A DNA stretch of 52,067 nt from Pigoraptor chileana (lineage: Eukaryota; Opisthokonta; Filasterea), in NCBI GenBank assembly GCA_943704495.1, contig CALSCR010001752.1, forward strand, positions 1 to 52,067, read 5' to 3'. Positions 33,301 to 45,114 of this stretch are shown piece after piece. The position numbers and the translations under genes were made by a program. How positions within the stretch are numbered: position 1 is the stretch's first letter; each line of letters begins with the position of its first letter. The notes under the pieces were generated by a model. That model had not been told where the DNA came from and did no database searches. It saw only the letters and a program-made list of their open reading frames with translations.

Positions 33301-36300
33301 CGCGTCACTTCCTCCGGATGGGAGCTCGTCTGACGAGGAGGATGTGGGTGCGATGGAGTGGCAATCGGACTACTCTGAAGGGAGCGACCATCCCCCGCGC
33401 AGGGCTCGCAATGGGCACCATGGAAACGGCAGTCAACAACGCGCCGCCCGTAGCAACGCTAGGCGAGAAGGTGGCGGCGGTCACGTGAACAGCGGATCGC
33501 AGCAACGACGACGGGGACGCCCTCTGAAAGCGGCACGGGCGCACAGTGCCGTTTCCGCCAATTACCTGGACGATATTGAGTCGTTTTTGCCCACTGCTTG
33601 GATAACGGGAGAAACCGCGGGCGCATACTGGCGGTACACTCCGCAGATGGGTGACAGTGTCGTTTATATTCCTGAGGGGCATGTGCAGTATCTCGCCATG
33701 CTTGCGTCGGACGGCATTGACGTATCCAAGGAGCGCGCCGACAGGAAAGTATTCAGCGAATCGACGGTGTTGTGCACCGTGGTTGGCGTCAAGTATGAGG
33801 TGGGACCCCCGACACGCTGCCGCATCACGCTTGAAACAACAGCCGTTCCGGTCGGCGTCAGGGCAAGTGGCGCGGGTGCGTCGGCGCCCACTGTTGTGAC
33901 TCTTTTGTGGCATGATCTCGAGGGAACGGCCGACTTTATAGTGCTTTGCGACCGCTTTCGCGCGGTTTGCCAGTGCGGTTTATTTGAAATTGGGGCGGCT
34001 GTCAACGTCCGCAGCCGCACAGACGGCTCCCTCTCTGTGGGTCACGTGCTTGCTGTTGGCGATGTCGCGGGCACTCCGTGGAACTCTGTGACGGTGCGCT
34101 TTGCCGACCAATCGACGGGTCACGTGTGTCCCTGGGAGATCGAGCATCCGGTGCAGCGCCATCCTCCGCCTGCCTCCATCGGCGGCGGTGCTTCGATGGG
34201 CGGTGCCAGTGACGACATCTCTGCCTCTGTCTCTGTTTCGGTCGCTGTCTCTGCGCCCAATCCCCTGGATGTGCCTGCAGTCCGCGACGGAGTGGCAAAG
34301 GCCATTGCCGAGTGTGCCAAACGACGCGCAGCACAGTGGTTTGGGGACGCTGTTGACTTTGCAATGTATCCAGCATACCTAACGGTTGTTGCGTACCCTG
34401 TTGATCTCGGGCGAATCCGGAGGCGCGTGTTGGGCGGCTACTACCGGTCGGTGGCTGCGCTGCTGTGGGACGTCGCTATGGTTGAACGCAACGCGCACAT
34501 ATTCAATGAAGCAGGCAGCTCCATATGCACAGATGCGACGGCGGCTGTTGCCCTCGTGTCCTCTCGCGTGCGGACTCTGACCGGTGGGGCCACTACTGCT
34601 GCTGCTAGCAATGGTGGTGACGGTGACATCAATGGAAGTAACGCTGGCGTCAGAATATCGGTGGATGACGACGGAGATGACCATTTGGGTGCGCTTGCGG
34701 ACGGGCCGTCCTCCCTCCCGACCACGCCTGTGCAGAGCGGAGGGCGGGCTCCACTCCGGCTGAAACTCCGCATGGTTTCATCTGGAGACTCTCCCGTGGC
34801 TGTGGACGCATTAGCAGCACGTGACATGCGCAGCAGCACGACTGCGGCTGCGCGAAGCCAAAGCGACGGCTCGACTGCGGCCGTCGAGAAGAATGGCGGT
34901 GGGTCTCATGATGTGCATGGGCAGTCGCCCGGGGGAGATGCTTCGCAAGGTGTGACGGAGCATACACGCAGTGGGCGCAGCCTGCGCCGCCCCGTTCGGC
35001 GGTACTTTATGGATTCTTTCGATGATGATACCAACGGCGACGACGACGACGGCGACATTAATGGCAGTGACAGCGGACGGACAAGGCAGCCGAAAGACGT
35101 GCACAATTCACGCAAGCGGCGCCGGGCGTCGGTGAATGCCGGTGATTCTTCCGCGGACGACGGAGTGGCGGAGGAAGACTATCCGGACATTGGTAACACT
35201 GCGCTTGGTGCGGCGCAGGAGGCCATACTGGAGAAGCACAAACTGCTGATGTCGAGAAGAATAGCGAGTCAATTCTTGCGGCCAGTTCCGAAATCAATGA
35301 AGGTGCGTTCGAATGCTGTGTGTCTGAATATATCTCGGAGAGAGAGACGACACCAGGAACTTCTATTTTTTTTGCTTCGTTGTGCGTGCGTATAGTTGTG
35401 CGTGAAAGTGATGGTGGTGTCGCTTCATTCTCTTCTTCGTCGCAGGAGTATCATGCCGTCATTCGGCGCCCGATGGATCTCGGCACAATCAAGGCAAACA
35501 TCGAAGANNNNNNNNNNNNNNNNNNNNNNNNNNNNNNNNNNNNNNNNNNNNNNNNNNNNNNNNNNNNNNNNNNNNNNNNNNNNNNNNNNNNNNNNNNNNN
35601 NNNNCTCTTCTTCGTCGCAGGAGTATCATGCCGTCATTCGGCGCCCGATGGATCTCGGCACAATCAAGGCAAACATCGAAGACGGTGCCTACAGGACCCT
35701 CGCGCTGTACATGGCCGATGTGCGTCTCGTCTTTGACAACTGCCACGAATTCAATGAGTCAGACTCTGAGATATACAGCCACGCGACACAACTGTGGGAG
35801 AGGCATCTAGCGGAAGTGCGTTCATTGCAACCGCGGTCGCGCCGCGTGGCTTTGCGAGTGCGCACCGATGGCATTGACGAGGAAGACAATGCGTCGCAAC
35901 GTCAACGTGCACCACAGCAGCATCAACAACAGCATCGCCCTGCACGCGAGCGCCGCACAGCATCATCAGAAAACAGCCCCAACAAAAGGGTGCGACGAAA
36001 GAAGACAAAGTCGCTTCAACCGTCGCTGTCCGATTGCGAGAGCAACGCGAGCGAAGAGAGCGACGATGAGTCTGATTTTGAAGAGGCGCAGCACCCGCGC
36101 AAGCGGCGCCGGTCGTCGGTGAATACCGGTGATTCGTCCGCGGACGACGGAGTGGCGGAGGAAGACTATCCGGACATTGGTAACACTGCGTTTGGTGCGG
36201 CGCAGGAGGCCATACTGGGGAAGCATAAACTGCTGATGTCGAAAAGAATTGCGAGTCAATTCTTGCGGCCAGTGCCGAATTCGATGAAGGTACGGATGCC

Positions 36301-36791
36301 TGCGTTAGCTGCCTGTTCGGTAACGACAGGATGGCATATTCGGTGGATAGAGCGTGCGTGGGTGTCGGTGTGCTGGTGTCTATGTGTGTGTCTGTGTCTA
36401 TTTTTTTTTATATGTATGTGGGTCTGTGTATCTGTGTCTTGTCTGTGTGTATCTGTATGTCTGTCCGCTCATAACTGTGCATCTGTTGGTCCGTCGTAAA
36501 AGTGATGGTGGTATCTGTCCCTTCGCTTCTTCGTCGCAGGAGTATCATGCCGTCATTCGGCGCCCGATGGATCTCGGCACAATCAAGGCAAACATCGAAG
36601 ACGGTGCCTACAGGACCCTCGCGCTGTACATGGCCGATGTGCGTCTCGTCTTTGACAACTGCCGCGAATTCAATGAGCCAGACTCTGAGATATACAGCCA
36701 CGCAACGCAACTGTGGGAGAGGCATCTAGCGGAAGTGCGTTCATTACAGCCGGATTCACTGCCGTCCCGCCGCAGCGCCAGGCGGAGCTGA
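30324..36791 (+). CDS. BRWD: BRWD/PHIP-type WD40-bromodomain protein with duplicated bromodomain
   Basis: PHIP/BRWD proteins read histone marks and act as CUL4-DDB1 substrate receptors. Supported exons are 30324-30516, 30686-35302, 35621-36289 and 36540-36791; the start codon is uncertain (an ATG at 30245 with a 35-bp intron is possible). Exon 1 encodes the LisH-like PAELLFLVLRYLES block. Exon 2 is 4.6 kb and encodes about eight WD40 repeats (first at 31040-31730, the rest at 32200-32570), split by a low-complexity linker with a poly-Asn tract, then acidic/basic disorder. It also encodes the cryptic Tudor region (FLPTAWITGETAGAYWRY, VVGVKYEVGPPTRCRI) and bromodomain 1 (about 34280-34590). Bromodomains 2 and 3 each span an intron (QEAILEKHKLLMSR | EYHAVIRRPMDLGTI) and are nearly identical. 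All three keep the acetyl-lysine Asn (HIFNE, HEFNE, REFNE). An N gap lies in bromodomain 2. Confidence 0.88.
35100..36791 (+). repeat. Tandem duplication of half-bromodomain exons
   Basis: A segment from the RKRRR-SVN-GDSSADDGVAEE block to PVP-SMK (about 35110-35302) recurs at about 36090-36289. The exon start EYHAVIRRPMDLGTI (35621) recurs at 36540 with very few changes. The ends of the two introns (from AAAGTGATGGTGGT to the acceptor) are also alike. The copied unit is one intron-spanning bromodomain plus linker. Confidence 0.9.
35508..35604. other. Assembly gap (97 N) with duplicated flanks
   Basis: The 78 bases before the gap (35430-35507) are identical to the 78 bases after it (35605-35682), including an acceptor CGCAG and the start of the bromodomain 2 exon. 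The simplest reading is that two overlapping contig ends were not merged. Confidence 0.95.
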
Positions 36792-37727
36792 ATCATAGGT
36801 CGTCATGAGAGAGTAACATGCACTCCACACCATTGGTCATCGTCGCTGTCCTTCGCTGTCCTTCAGAACTCTTTTGTCGTAAGGTAAATGGACGTGCAGT
36901 GGTTCGGGTGCTAGCTGCTGACGTGTGCGGAGAGTCAACTCTATCTGTTTGCAGAGTTGAATGAAATCAAGCCCTATTATTTTGTATTTTCAGTCTCAGG
37001 TATAGTTAGTAATGCCAAAGTCACAGTATTTCTTCATTATCAATCGTTGAGGACTCGGAGACTTCCGGCAGAGTCGATTTCAGGGAAGCACAGCTAGCCG
37101 GGGCGGCGGTGTCCAACTGCTGCAGTCGGACTGGCAGTGCGTAGCTTATCACGCACAATTTGAGTGCCAGGCACGGGCCATTCTGATCACACGAGGTTTG
37201 ACTCACATGACCAGCAGCTCACTCAAAGTGTAACACTCTTAATGTTTCTTCTTAGTTCTAGTATGATGCGTGAGATGGTCTCATTACAAACGCTCCCACA
37301 ATTGAACGGTCTTCTTTGCATCGGTTCCAGACTAGTCTTGCAATTTTTCGGGTTTGTATGACGAATCGAGAGATATGCATGCCAGTGCCGGCCGCGAATT
37401 ACTACTAATCTAGCGCGAATTACTACTGACACCACTGCCAGCGGCCCACTCCAGTGCCAGCGGCCAGACCAACCGCATTGGCAAGCAACAAGCAGGATTA
37501 TCTTAACGGCAACAGTGTCAGAACCACTACTGCCATAACAGCGCCAACCTAAGCATGGCAAGTGGGCATGCTGTCAAGGGCAGCAGAAGAGACAGTACTG
37601 AATGGCGCGGCACCCTTCAATCTGTCAACCAACGGCAGCGTCGGTGTTCGGCAGGCGGTAGGCTACCCGCGCACTGGCACACATACTATTTAATTGCATT
37701 TCCGTTTCCATTCAAAAGTTTAGCGAC
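36792..37727. other. Convergent 3' region
   Basis: A 936-bp interval without a recognised gene. It has several GCCAGTGCC/GCCAGCGG-type words at 37380-37470 and no coding signal. Confidence 0.55.
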
Positions 37728-39213
37728 TCAGACTAGTGTTACGCGTATCGTGGCAGTGCCAACCACGGCATCGGCGCCTCCAAACCACACCTGAAACTCA
37801 TCCGGGGTACCGGAGGGAGACCTCCGCATGGCCTCGAGAAAGACAACATTGGGGACGTTTGACAGGAATGGAGCCGTTCCTTCCTCCCACGGAAGGGTGG
37901 GCGAGAGCAGAGGGGATGCACTGCGCGCAAGCACCTCGGTCGGATCCGTGCCATTCAGTATGACCCATCTGCAGCTCCGGCCGATGTGTGTGTGTGTGTG
38001 TTGTGCGTGGTGTGTTGAACGTGCACATGTGTGTATGAATGTATGTATGTATAATATGTGTGCGTGCGTGCGTGTGTGAATGTGCAATATGTGTTGTGTG
38101 TGTAAGCGCAAGGGTAAAAGATGGTTAGGAGTCCATCGGATAGCGGATGCCACATCCAAGTGGAGCATGTGGAGTGCTGTAAGAGAGGGCGCCGGTTTCA
38201 GTCAAGTCTTTCTGTTACAAAGTTAACCATTTCACGCTTTAAATGTGCAAATATATAGCAGAACACCGCGTGGGAGATTTCAGCGGACACACACACACAC
38301 ACACACACAGACGCACAGACACAGGCATTAGACGAATAATAACAACTAACACAGCCAGCACCTACCCCACGTGATACGCATTTGTTGCGTCGGCCGAGTT
38401 GTGCACAAACAGAATGTTGCCGTCGGAAAGCTCCATCGGAGGAGGCCCACTCTCCACGAGCACGGAATCGAACCCGTCACTTCTGGGTGCCACTATGACT
38501 TTCTGGTTTGTGAACACAACCAGATCGTCTGTCGTGGCAACCGTAATGCTGCTGTCACCCCAAAAGAGGTAATGCGGGGGCGATTTGCGCACGAGAAGGG
38601 CGCCGCTCTTCGAATTAGGCAATTCCGGGAAGACCGCGCCAAGACGGGTCCACGAGTCGCGCACAGAGGGCGTCTTAGTGACGGCATGATGCAGCTTGAC
38701 ATAGTCACCGCCGCCGGGTGCGATTCCCCCGGCATATGCAGTGTAGAAGAGGTGGTATTCACCAGTGTGCGGGTCGACGGCAACGCGCGGGTCTTCCGTT
38801 CCCCAGGTCTCCTCCTTCACACTCTCTGACGGCGAAAAGGCGATGGTGGACGCGTCTATAGGAGCAAACTTCACTCCGCTGCGATCGAGGGCGCGGGCGA
38901 ATGCAATCACACTCGGACTTGCGGACCCGGGGCAGTTTTGGCGGCCGTCGGAGCAGTTTTGGCAGCGCACAAAGAGGCCTCCATATTCAAGTCCAGGGAG
39001 CGAGTCTGACGGGGCGATCCACGATGGATTGAAGTTTTGCGTGAATTTTGAGGTGCCGTCCAGCGACGAAAGGACAGGAGACTCGTCGATGGAGACGACC
39101 GTGACGGAATATTGTGCTCCGTTGGCGGATGCGGCACAGTGGCCAAGAAGCACAGCGCTGATGATGCAGACCAGCGCGGGTCCGATTATACTAAGGGACT
39201 GCGGCAGTCGCAT
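37728..39213 (-). CDS. Secreted GH130-like beta-propeller glycosidase/phosphorylase
   Basis: Two exons on the minus strand, 38366-39213 and 37728-37968, give 362 aa. The start was chosen at MRLPQSLS because the next 30 residues form a good signal peptide (IIGPALVCIISAVLLG, then HCAASANG). The mature part shows WGTEDPRVAVDPHTGEYHLF with the EDPR motif of GH130-type enzymes, LLVRKSPPHYLFWGDS, then NAYHVGWVILNGTDP, ARSASPLL, PWEEGTAPF, VVFLEAMRR and VWFGGADAVVGTATI. Family members cleave or phosphorolyse mannosides and related glycans. Substrate and activity are unknown; a wall- or food-glycan role is inference. The intron (37969-38365) contains TG and CA microsatellites. It is divergent from the coiled-coil gene. 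Confidence 0.82.
37985..38100. repeat. TG-rich microsatellite in intron
   Basis: Imperfect TG repeats in the GH130-like intron; a CA run lies at about 38287-38308. Confidence 0.85.
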
Positions 39214-39611
39214 TTTTGCACAGCAGTGGCAATCTGTCGTGAAAACGGGCGAGAATAATAGCGACCGCTGTATGGTCAATCGCCAAAGTCGTATATGCTT
39301 CAACCAATCGGCAAAGTTGAGTCGCCGTCGGCACCGACTTTAATATGAAAGCCGGTTGTAGGGTTAGGTTAGGGGTAGGTTAGGGCTGGGGTAGGGTTGG
39401 GGTTGCCCGCCAATTTCAAAAAATGGGCGCGCCAAAACACGGAGATTCACCTGACCGATGAATCCAATTGAACTATTAAGCAGTTTGAAGAAAAGTACGA
39501 CTATCACAGCGCCTCATACGCAGCTGTGGAATGCAAATTGTTCTCTTTGCACTTCCGTAAGTGCTGCACATAGGGGTCGTGCTCTCTCACAAGTTAATCA
39601 TCTTGCGATAG
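39214..39611. promoter_or_regulatory. Shared divergent upstream region with E2F-like and telomere-like motifs
   Basis: A G-rich telomere-like tract (GGGTTAGGTTAGGGG and TAGGGTTGGGG) occupies about 39359-39404. Two E2F-like sites follow directly: CCCGCCAA at 39406-39413 and GGGCGCGCCAAAA at 39425-39437. These sites lie between the GH130-like and coiled-coil genes. Confidence 0.55.
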
Positions 39612-40098
39612 ATGGCGTCGGCGGCGCCATATTCTGCGTCTGCGGGTGGCGCATCATCACTGAGATGGGATTCCGCACCCTCGACCGAGTCCACAGCCGC
39701 TGCATCGCACACGGATACTTACCGAAGACCCCCGGTGACTGCTGATGCAATTGCTGCGGAATACAGAGAGGCTGCTCGCGTGCTGCGTGAAGGGCAGTCA
39801 CCGCGGTCGGGCGATGCTGCGCGAAACATTCGATCCCCCGAGGCGCAGCCCGCCCCACGCCTGATTCGGTCGCCAGATGCGAGGCCAGAGCTGCGGTCGA
39901 CGCAATCACTGTCGATGTATGACAGGGATCTGACAGGTGGACTGTCCAGACCTTCGTCTGCGGATGCGGCGGTGCCCACAACACCAAACTCACGGAATGG
40001 CGAGGCTTTTGCATCCCCTGCGCCGGGTTGGCGATCAGAATACAAGGGCATATCACAACCACTATTTGGTATGTATGCGTGTGTGCATGCGTGCGTGC

Positions 40099-40130
<32 letters not shown>

Positions 40131-43100
40131 TTACGCGCTTGAATGCGTACATATGCGTGGGTGTATTGCACGCTAAGGCCCTCCACTAATTGCTTATACA
40201 ACTTTATCCGTCACACTTCATGTTGCGCTAACACGCACACACACACACATACACCCACACACACATCCAGACAATCTGCCTGCAACGCCCTCGGGAGTAA
40301 CAAAGCAGTCGGACATCCTCCGCAAGTACGAGAATGTTACGTGGGCGACTCCCCAGCGTGTTCCCGATGGCGCCATCGGCCGTCTTGGCCTTGAGTCCCC
40401 GCGCGGTCTCGAATCAAGCAAATTGCAACAGACTCTCGACAAGGGACGCGCCATACTTGACAGGCAGAGACAACAGATGCAGCAGGCGCATCAGTACACT
40501 GCGGGCGGCACGGACATCCCCGCCCACGGCACCACACACGGGACATCCTCCCCTCCGTCCCGTCAGTACGACCCGCACGTGTCGGACTTGGTCGACAAGG
40601 ATGCCGAGTTTTTCAAGCGGCGGTGGCTGTCGTCACCAGACGTGTCGGTTGCCATAGCACCCGATGCACCCGCGTCATCGCTGTATTCTGCAACAGGAGG
40701 GAATGCGAGGGGCGGCGCGTCGAGGGGAATGACGCATGTGTCGTCATCTGCGTCGGTGGGGTCGTCGTCGTCGGGCGTCGCTGGCGGATCCGTGCTTGCA
40801 TCGCAGAGATCGGTTGACGAGGCGTTCGATTTCAATGCTGTGCTTGATGCGCGGGTGAAGGTGCGTGTGCCTGTCTTTGTGATTCGTGTGTAGAGTTTGT
40901 TTTGTGTGTGTATGTGTGTGCATGCTTTTTTTTGTGTATGTGTTTGTGTGTGTGTGTGTGTGTGTGGATGCGTGTGTTTTTATGCGCGAAGTATCTGTCA
41001 AGCGTGCTGCTTGTGCATTTTTACAATGCCAAACAAGCCTGCGCAACATCCACGTGCCGTTCATTCGTGAATCGTTGTATGCGCCATGTGCACGAGATGT
41101 GTGTGTGTGTGTATTGGTTTTCGCCAATTACGGCTCGCAAATCCGTCTGTTTTTAATGCAAACATTATATGCGTCTGCATGCTAATTACCGCGTATATCC
41201 TCGGGATGCGCGTGCCCCACTGTGATCGCAGGAGCGGCAAATGCAGCTGTCGCTTGTTGAGAGAGAGTATCAGGAAATGCTCAGGCAGAGAGACGAGCAG
41301 CTGAAGCTTCTCGAGATGAAAGTCAGTGGGCTCAGCAGAGCGGTAAGTGTCTTTTGCGACGGATCTTCGTGCTCTGCATGTGTGTTGTGTGTGGTGTGTT
41401 GTGCGTGTGTTATGTGTATGTATTCAATCCTTCGTTATGCCATTCACCCCGAAAATCACCAATTCTGCAGATGAACGAACGAGAAGAGCGACTGGCCACT
41501 CTTGAGGCGCGATTGCGGGCCACGTCCCAGGCACGTGACACTGCGGAAGATGCGCTGCGGACTGCACGTGATGATATCAAGCAGCTGCCGAAGCGAGAGC
41601 ACTATGAGGAGGCGATGAAGAAGATATCCGCCGCCACCCAGCGTTCCCCCAATACTGCTGTGCTCTTCGTGCATTGTGCACCCCCTTTCTGTGCCGATGG
41701 AGTTGGACATTGTGTGTGCGTGCTTGGTTGTGTTTGTCTGTGTTTATGTGTATGTGTGTGCGTGTGTGTGTGTGTGTGTGCTTGTATGTGCCTTGTGTAT
41801 GTTTCTGTACAGACAATATGTCCTTCACGTTCGAGAATCCAACAGTCACACTCCTTGACTCTTTTCTTTTGTCGCCTTTGCGTCTCTCTCCTCTTAAACC
41901 ATTATTTGCAATTTGAATTTGCGTTTTTCTTTTTTCCAAATTCTCACAATGCAGAGCTGCGAGATATGTGCGGTGAACTCCAACGCGTGCTCACTTTAAA
42001 GATGGCAGAGGTGGAAGAGGCACAGGACCAAGTGCAGCGGCAAGTAGAGGCCATGGCCGCTCTGCGACAATCGATTCGCACAAATGAGGCGACGCAGGCG
42101 GTGCGTGTGACTGATTCTCCTCTGATGCGCCCGCTGTGTTTAGTGCTCGTTGGTTCAGAGATTTAGGATGCAATTCTGTGCCTTGGACTCCTTGAGAGAG
42201 CGGGAGTGTGTGCGTGTGTGTGTTTGTGTGTTAGAAGAGAGAGAGAGAGCGAGAGCGAGGAGAGAGAGGGAGAGGGAGAGAAATGTGTGGATTCATCTTA
42301 ACAATGATGCGACTCCCTTACATGTGTATATCAACCGCAACATGCAACAATGCAGGCTGCTGAGGCGGAAAGGAAGGATACTTACCTCCGAAAGCTCGTC
42401 GGCGACTTGGAGTCACGTGACGCGCTCATACGTGAGATGGAGGACCGTCTGCGCCGGGCGGAGGCGGATGCTGTTGCGGCGGGCGAAGTGGCGAAGCAGC
42501 AGCGGACGATTGACAAAATGCGAACATCGATGAAGACGGTGCGTGATATGCATGCTGTATGGAAAGTGTTTGATGTTGTGTGTGGCGTGGTGGGTGTTGT
42601 GTTGGATGTTGCATGGAGTGTGGATGCTGTCTGTGGTTTTGGATACCACAAATAACCCACACCCCACCCAGCCCCCCCACCTACAACCCACACACACACA
42701 TCCAAACCATTGTCACATGCAGCGATGTCATACTAACACACTGAACGTGAATGCCTATATTGCAACCCCGGATGGCGCAGCTTGTGGATGAAAACCAGAG
42801 CCTCATTGAGGAAAACACGTCATTACGACAGCTGTGCGACTCGGCTGCTTTCAGAAATTCCACGCCGGGAATGGAGAGATTGGAGCAGCTGGTGGGTGGT
42901 TGTGTGCTTTGCAGTTGTGTTGTGTTGTGTGTTGTGTGTTGTGTGTTGTGTGGTGTGTGTTGTGTTGTGTGGTGTGTGTTGTGTTGTGTTGTGTTGTGTT
43001 GTGTTGTGTTGGGTTGGGTTGTGCATTGTATAGTCCATTCAAATTTTCGCCCATGAGACTTACTTTAGTCACACATTTTCTCTTTGTCTGCGTTCGTCGA

Positions 43101-43594
43101 TAGTTGGCCGCTTCACTATCGCAAATACGCGCCCTATCTCAGCTGTGCACCGTCGTGTCACAAGGGGGAACACCGAATGTGAATCTTCTGCTTGGGCTGG
43201 AGGATGCTCCCCGAGGTGTGTGTGTGTATGTGTGTGAGTGTGTGAGAGTGTGTGTGTGTGTGTTTACGTACGTGCGTGCCTGTGGGTTGTGCTTGTACAT
43301 GCGTTCGTGTGTGTGTTTGTATGCTTGTATGTGCGTGCGTGCTTGCACGTGTGTATATTGCGGGATTTATTTGCTTGTACCTCTGCTCGGCCAACCCACT
43401 CCATACCCTCTCACACCTACAATTCCTCACTCCACATCCATTTGATCCACTTTGATCCACTCTGGTCAGCCGAGGGACGCCAAAATCCAATTTCCGTTGC
43501 GGAAAACATCCAGCGCGAAATTGAAAGATTGCGCGGCTTTATATCGGATCGTTATGCTGAGGAGATGGGGAAGCATGCATGTGCCGTGCAGTGA
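39612..43594 (+). CDS. Coiled-coil protein, centrosome/cilium-like
   Basis: Nine phase-compatible exons, 39612-40068, 40271-40860, 41232-41342, 41471-41642, 41955-42100, 42356-42538, 42781-42891, 43104-43215 and 43470-43594, give 668 aa. The N-terminal half is Ser/Pro/Arg-rich and disordered, with repeated IRSPEAQP-/IRSPDARP-type motifs. From residue about 350 it is long coiled coil (SLVEREYQEMLRQRDEQLKL, REERLATLEARLRATSQ, LESRDALIREMEDRL, ENQSLIEENTSLRQL). It ends IQREIERLRGFISDRYAEEM. I do not recognise an orthologue; the build resembles centrosomal or basal-body scaffolds. The donor after 41642 (C|GTTCCC) is weak and that border is the least certain. Confidence 0.72.
40103..40131. repeat. 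(GT)n microsatellite in intron
   Basis: Pure GT run in the first intron of the coiled-coil gene. Confidence 0.9.
42906..43025. repeat. TTGTG pentamer array
   Basis: About 120 bp of TTGTG/TGTGTTG variants fill an intron of the coiled-coil gene. It is purely T and G on the plus strand. Confidence 0.9.
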
Positions 43595-44297
43595 AGTGGC
43601 GCACAACCCACTTTTTTGTCACACAACACTCAGCGAGCGCGGGCAGACGTCAGTGATCAAAGCCTGTTCATTGGGCAGTGTTCACCCGTGTCTTTCATGC
43701 ATCAGTCGAGCGTCATGCAAATCCACGCCCAGCCGTGCTATACCAAGGGTACTGAGCGTATACTATAAATATATTTCCCATGTGTACGCAATATATATTC
43801 CAATGATCTTGATTTTTTGTTCCGAGGCTCAGCTGATGACATAGGCTGTGGCAAGTTTAAGGGCCACTCCCATGTCCTAATGCATAACCGGCAGGACGCT
43901 CACATGTCACGTGATGCGTATAGCAGAACTCCTACTAGGGACACACACTATGGTCCATGCACATCCGAACGAGCGGCAGATCCGCGTATCTATGGGTGAT
44001 ACTGGCTGAATGCTAACAGGCGGCATCACTGATACTACCACACTGCACCTCGCATATGGAGCAGCCACCAACACACAGCAACTACATGCCCGGCCAGGAC
44101 ACAAAGCAAGAGCACATCAATCAGTGGGACGGATGTAATGCTCCCCCTTGTCTGTTTTCAGAGTATGAACAGCCTGGCGGACGGCGCATTCAAGCGAGCC
44201 GCACCCAGCCGAGCATCCGTATATTGACAGTGGGCAAATGAGCGACAAAGACGAGCACAAACACACACACGGCAACCGCGTTCTGTGGCGTGGCAAT
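43595..44297. other. Convergent 3' region
   Basis: A 703-bp interval between the coiled-coil gene and RPS14. It has a TCACGTGA at about 43908 and no recognised gene. Confidence 0.6.

Positions 44298-45114
<817 letters not shown>

Noticed and set aside
38455-38490. tRNA-like B-box (GAATCGAACCCG)
   Set aside because: It is inside a conserved coding exon of the GH130-like gene and no cloverleaf surrounds it. The GGTTCGAAT near 173 also lacks a matching A-box or acceptor stem.
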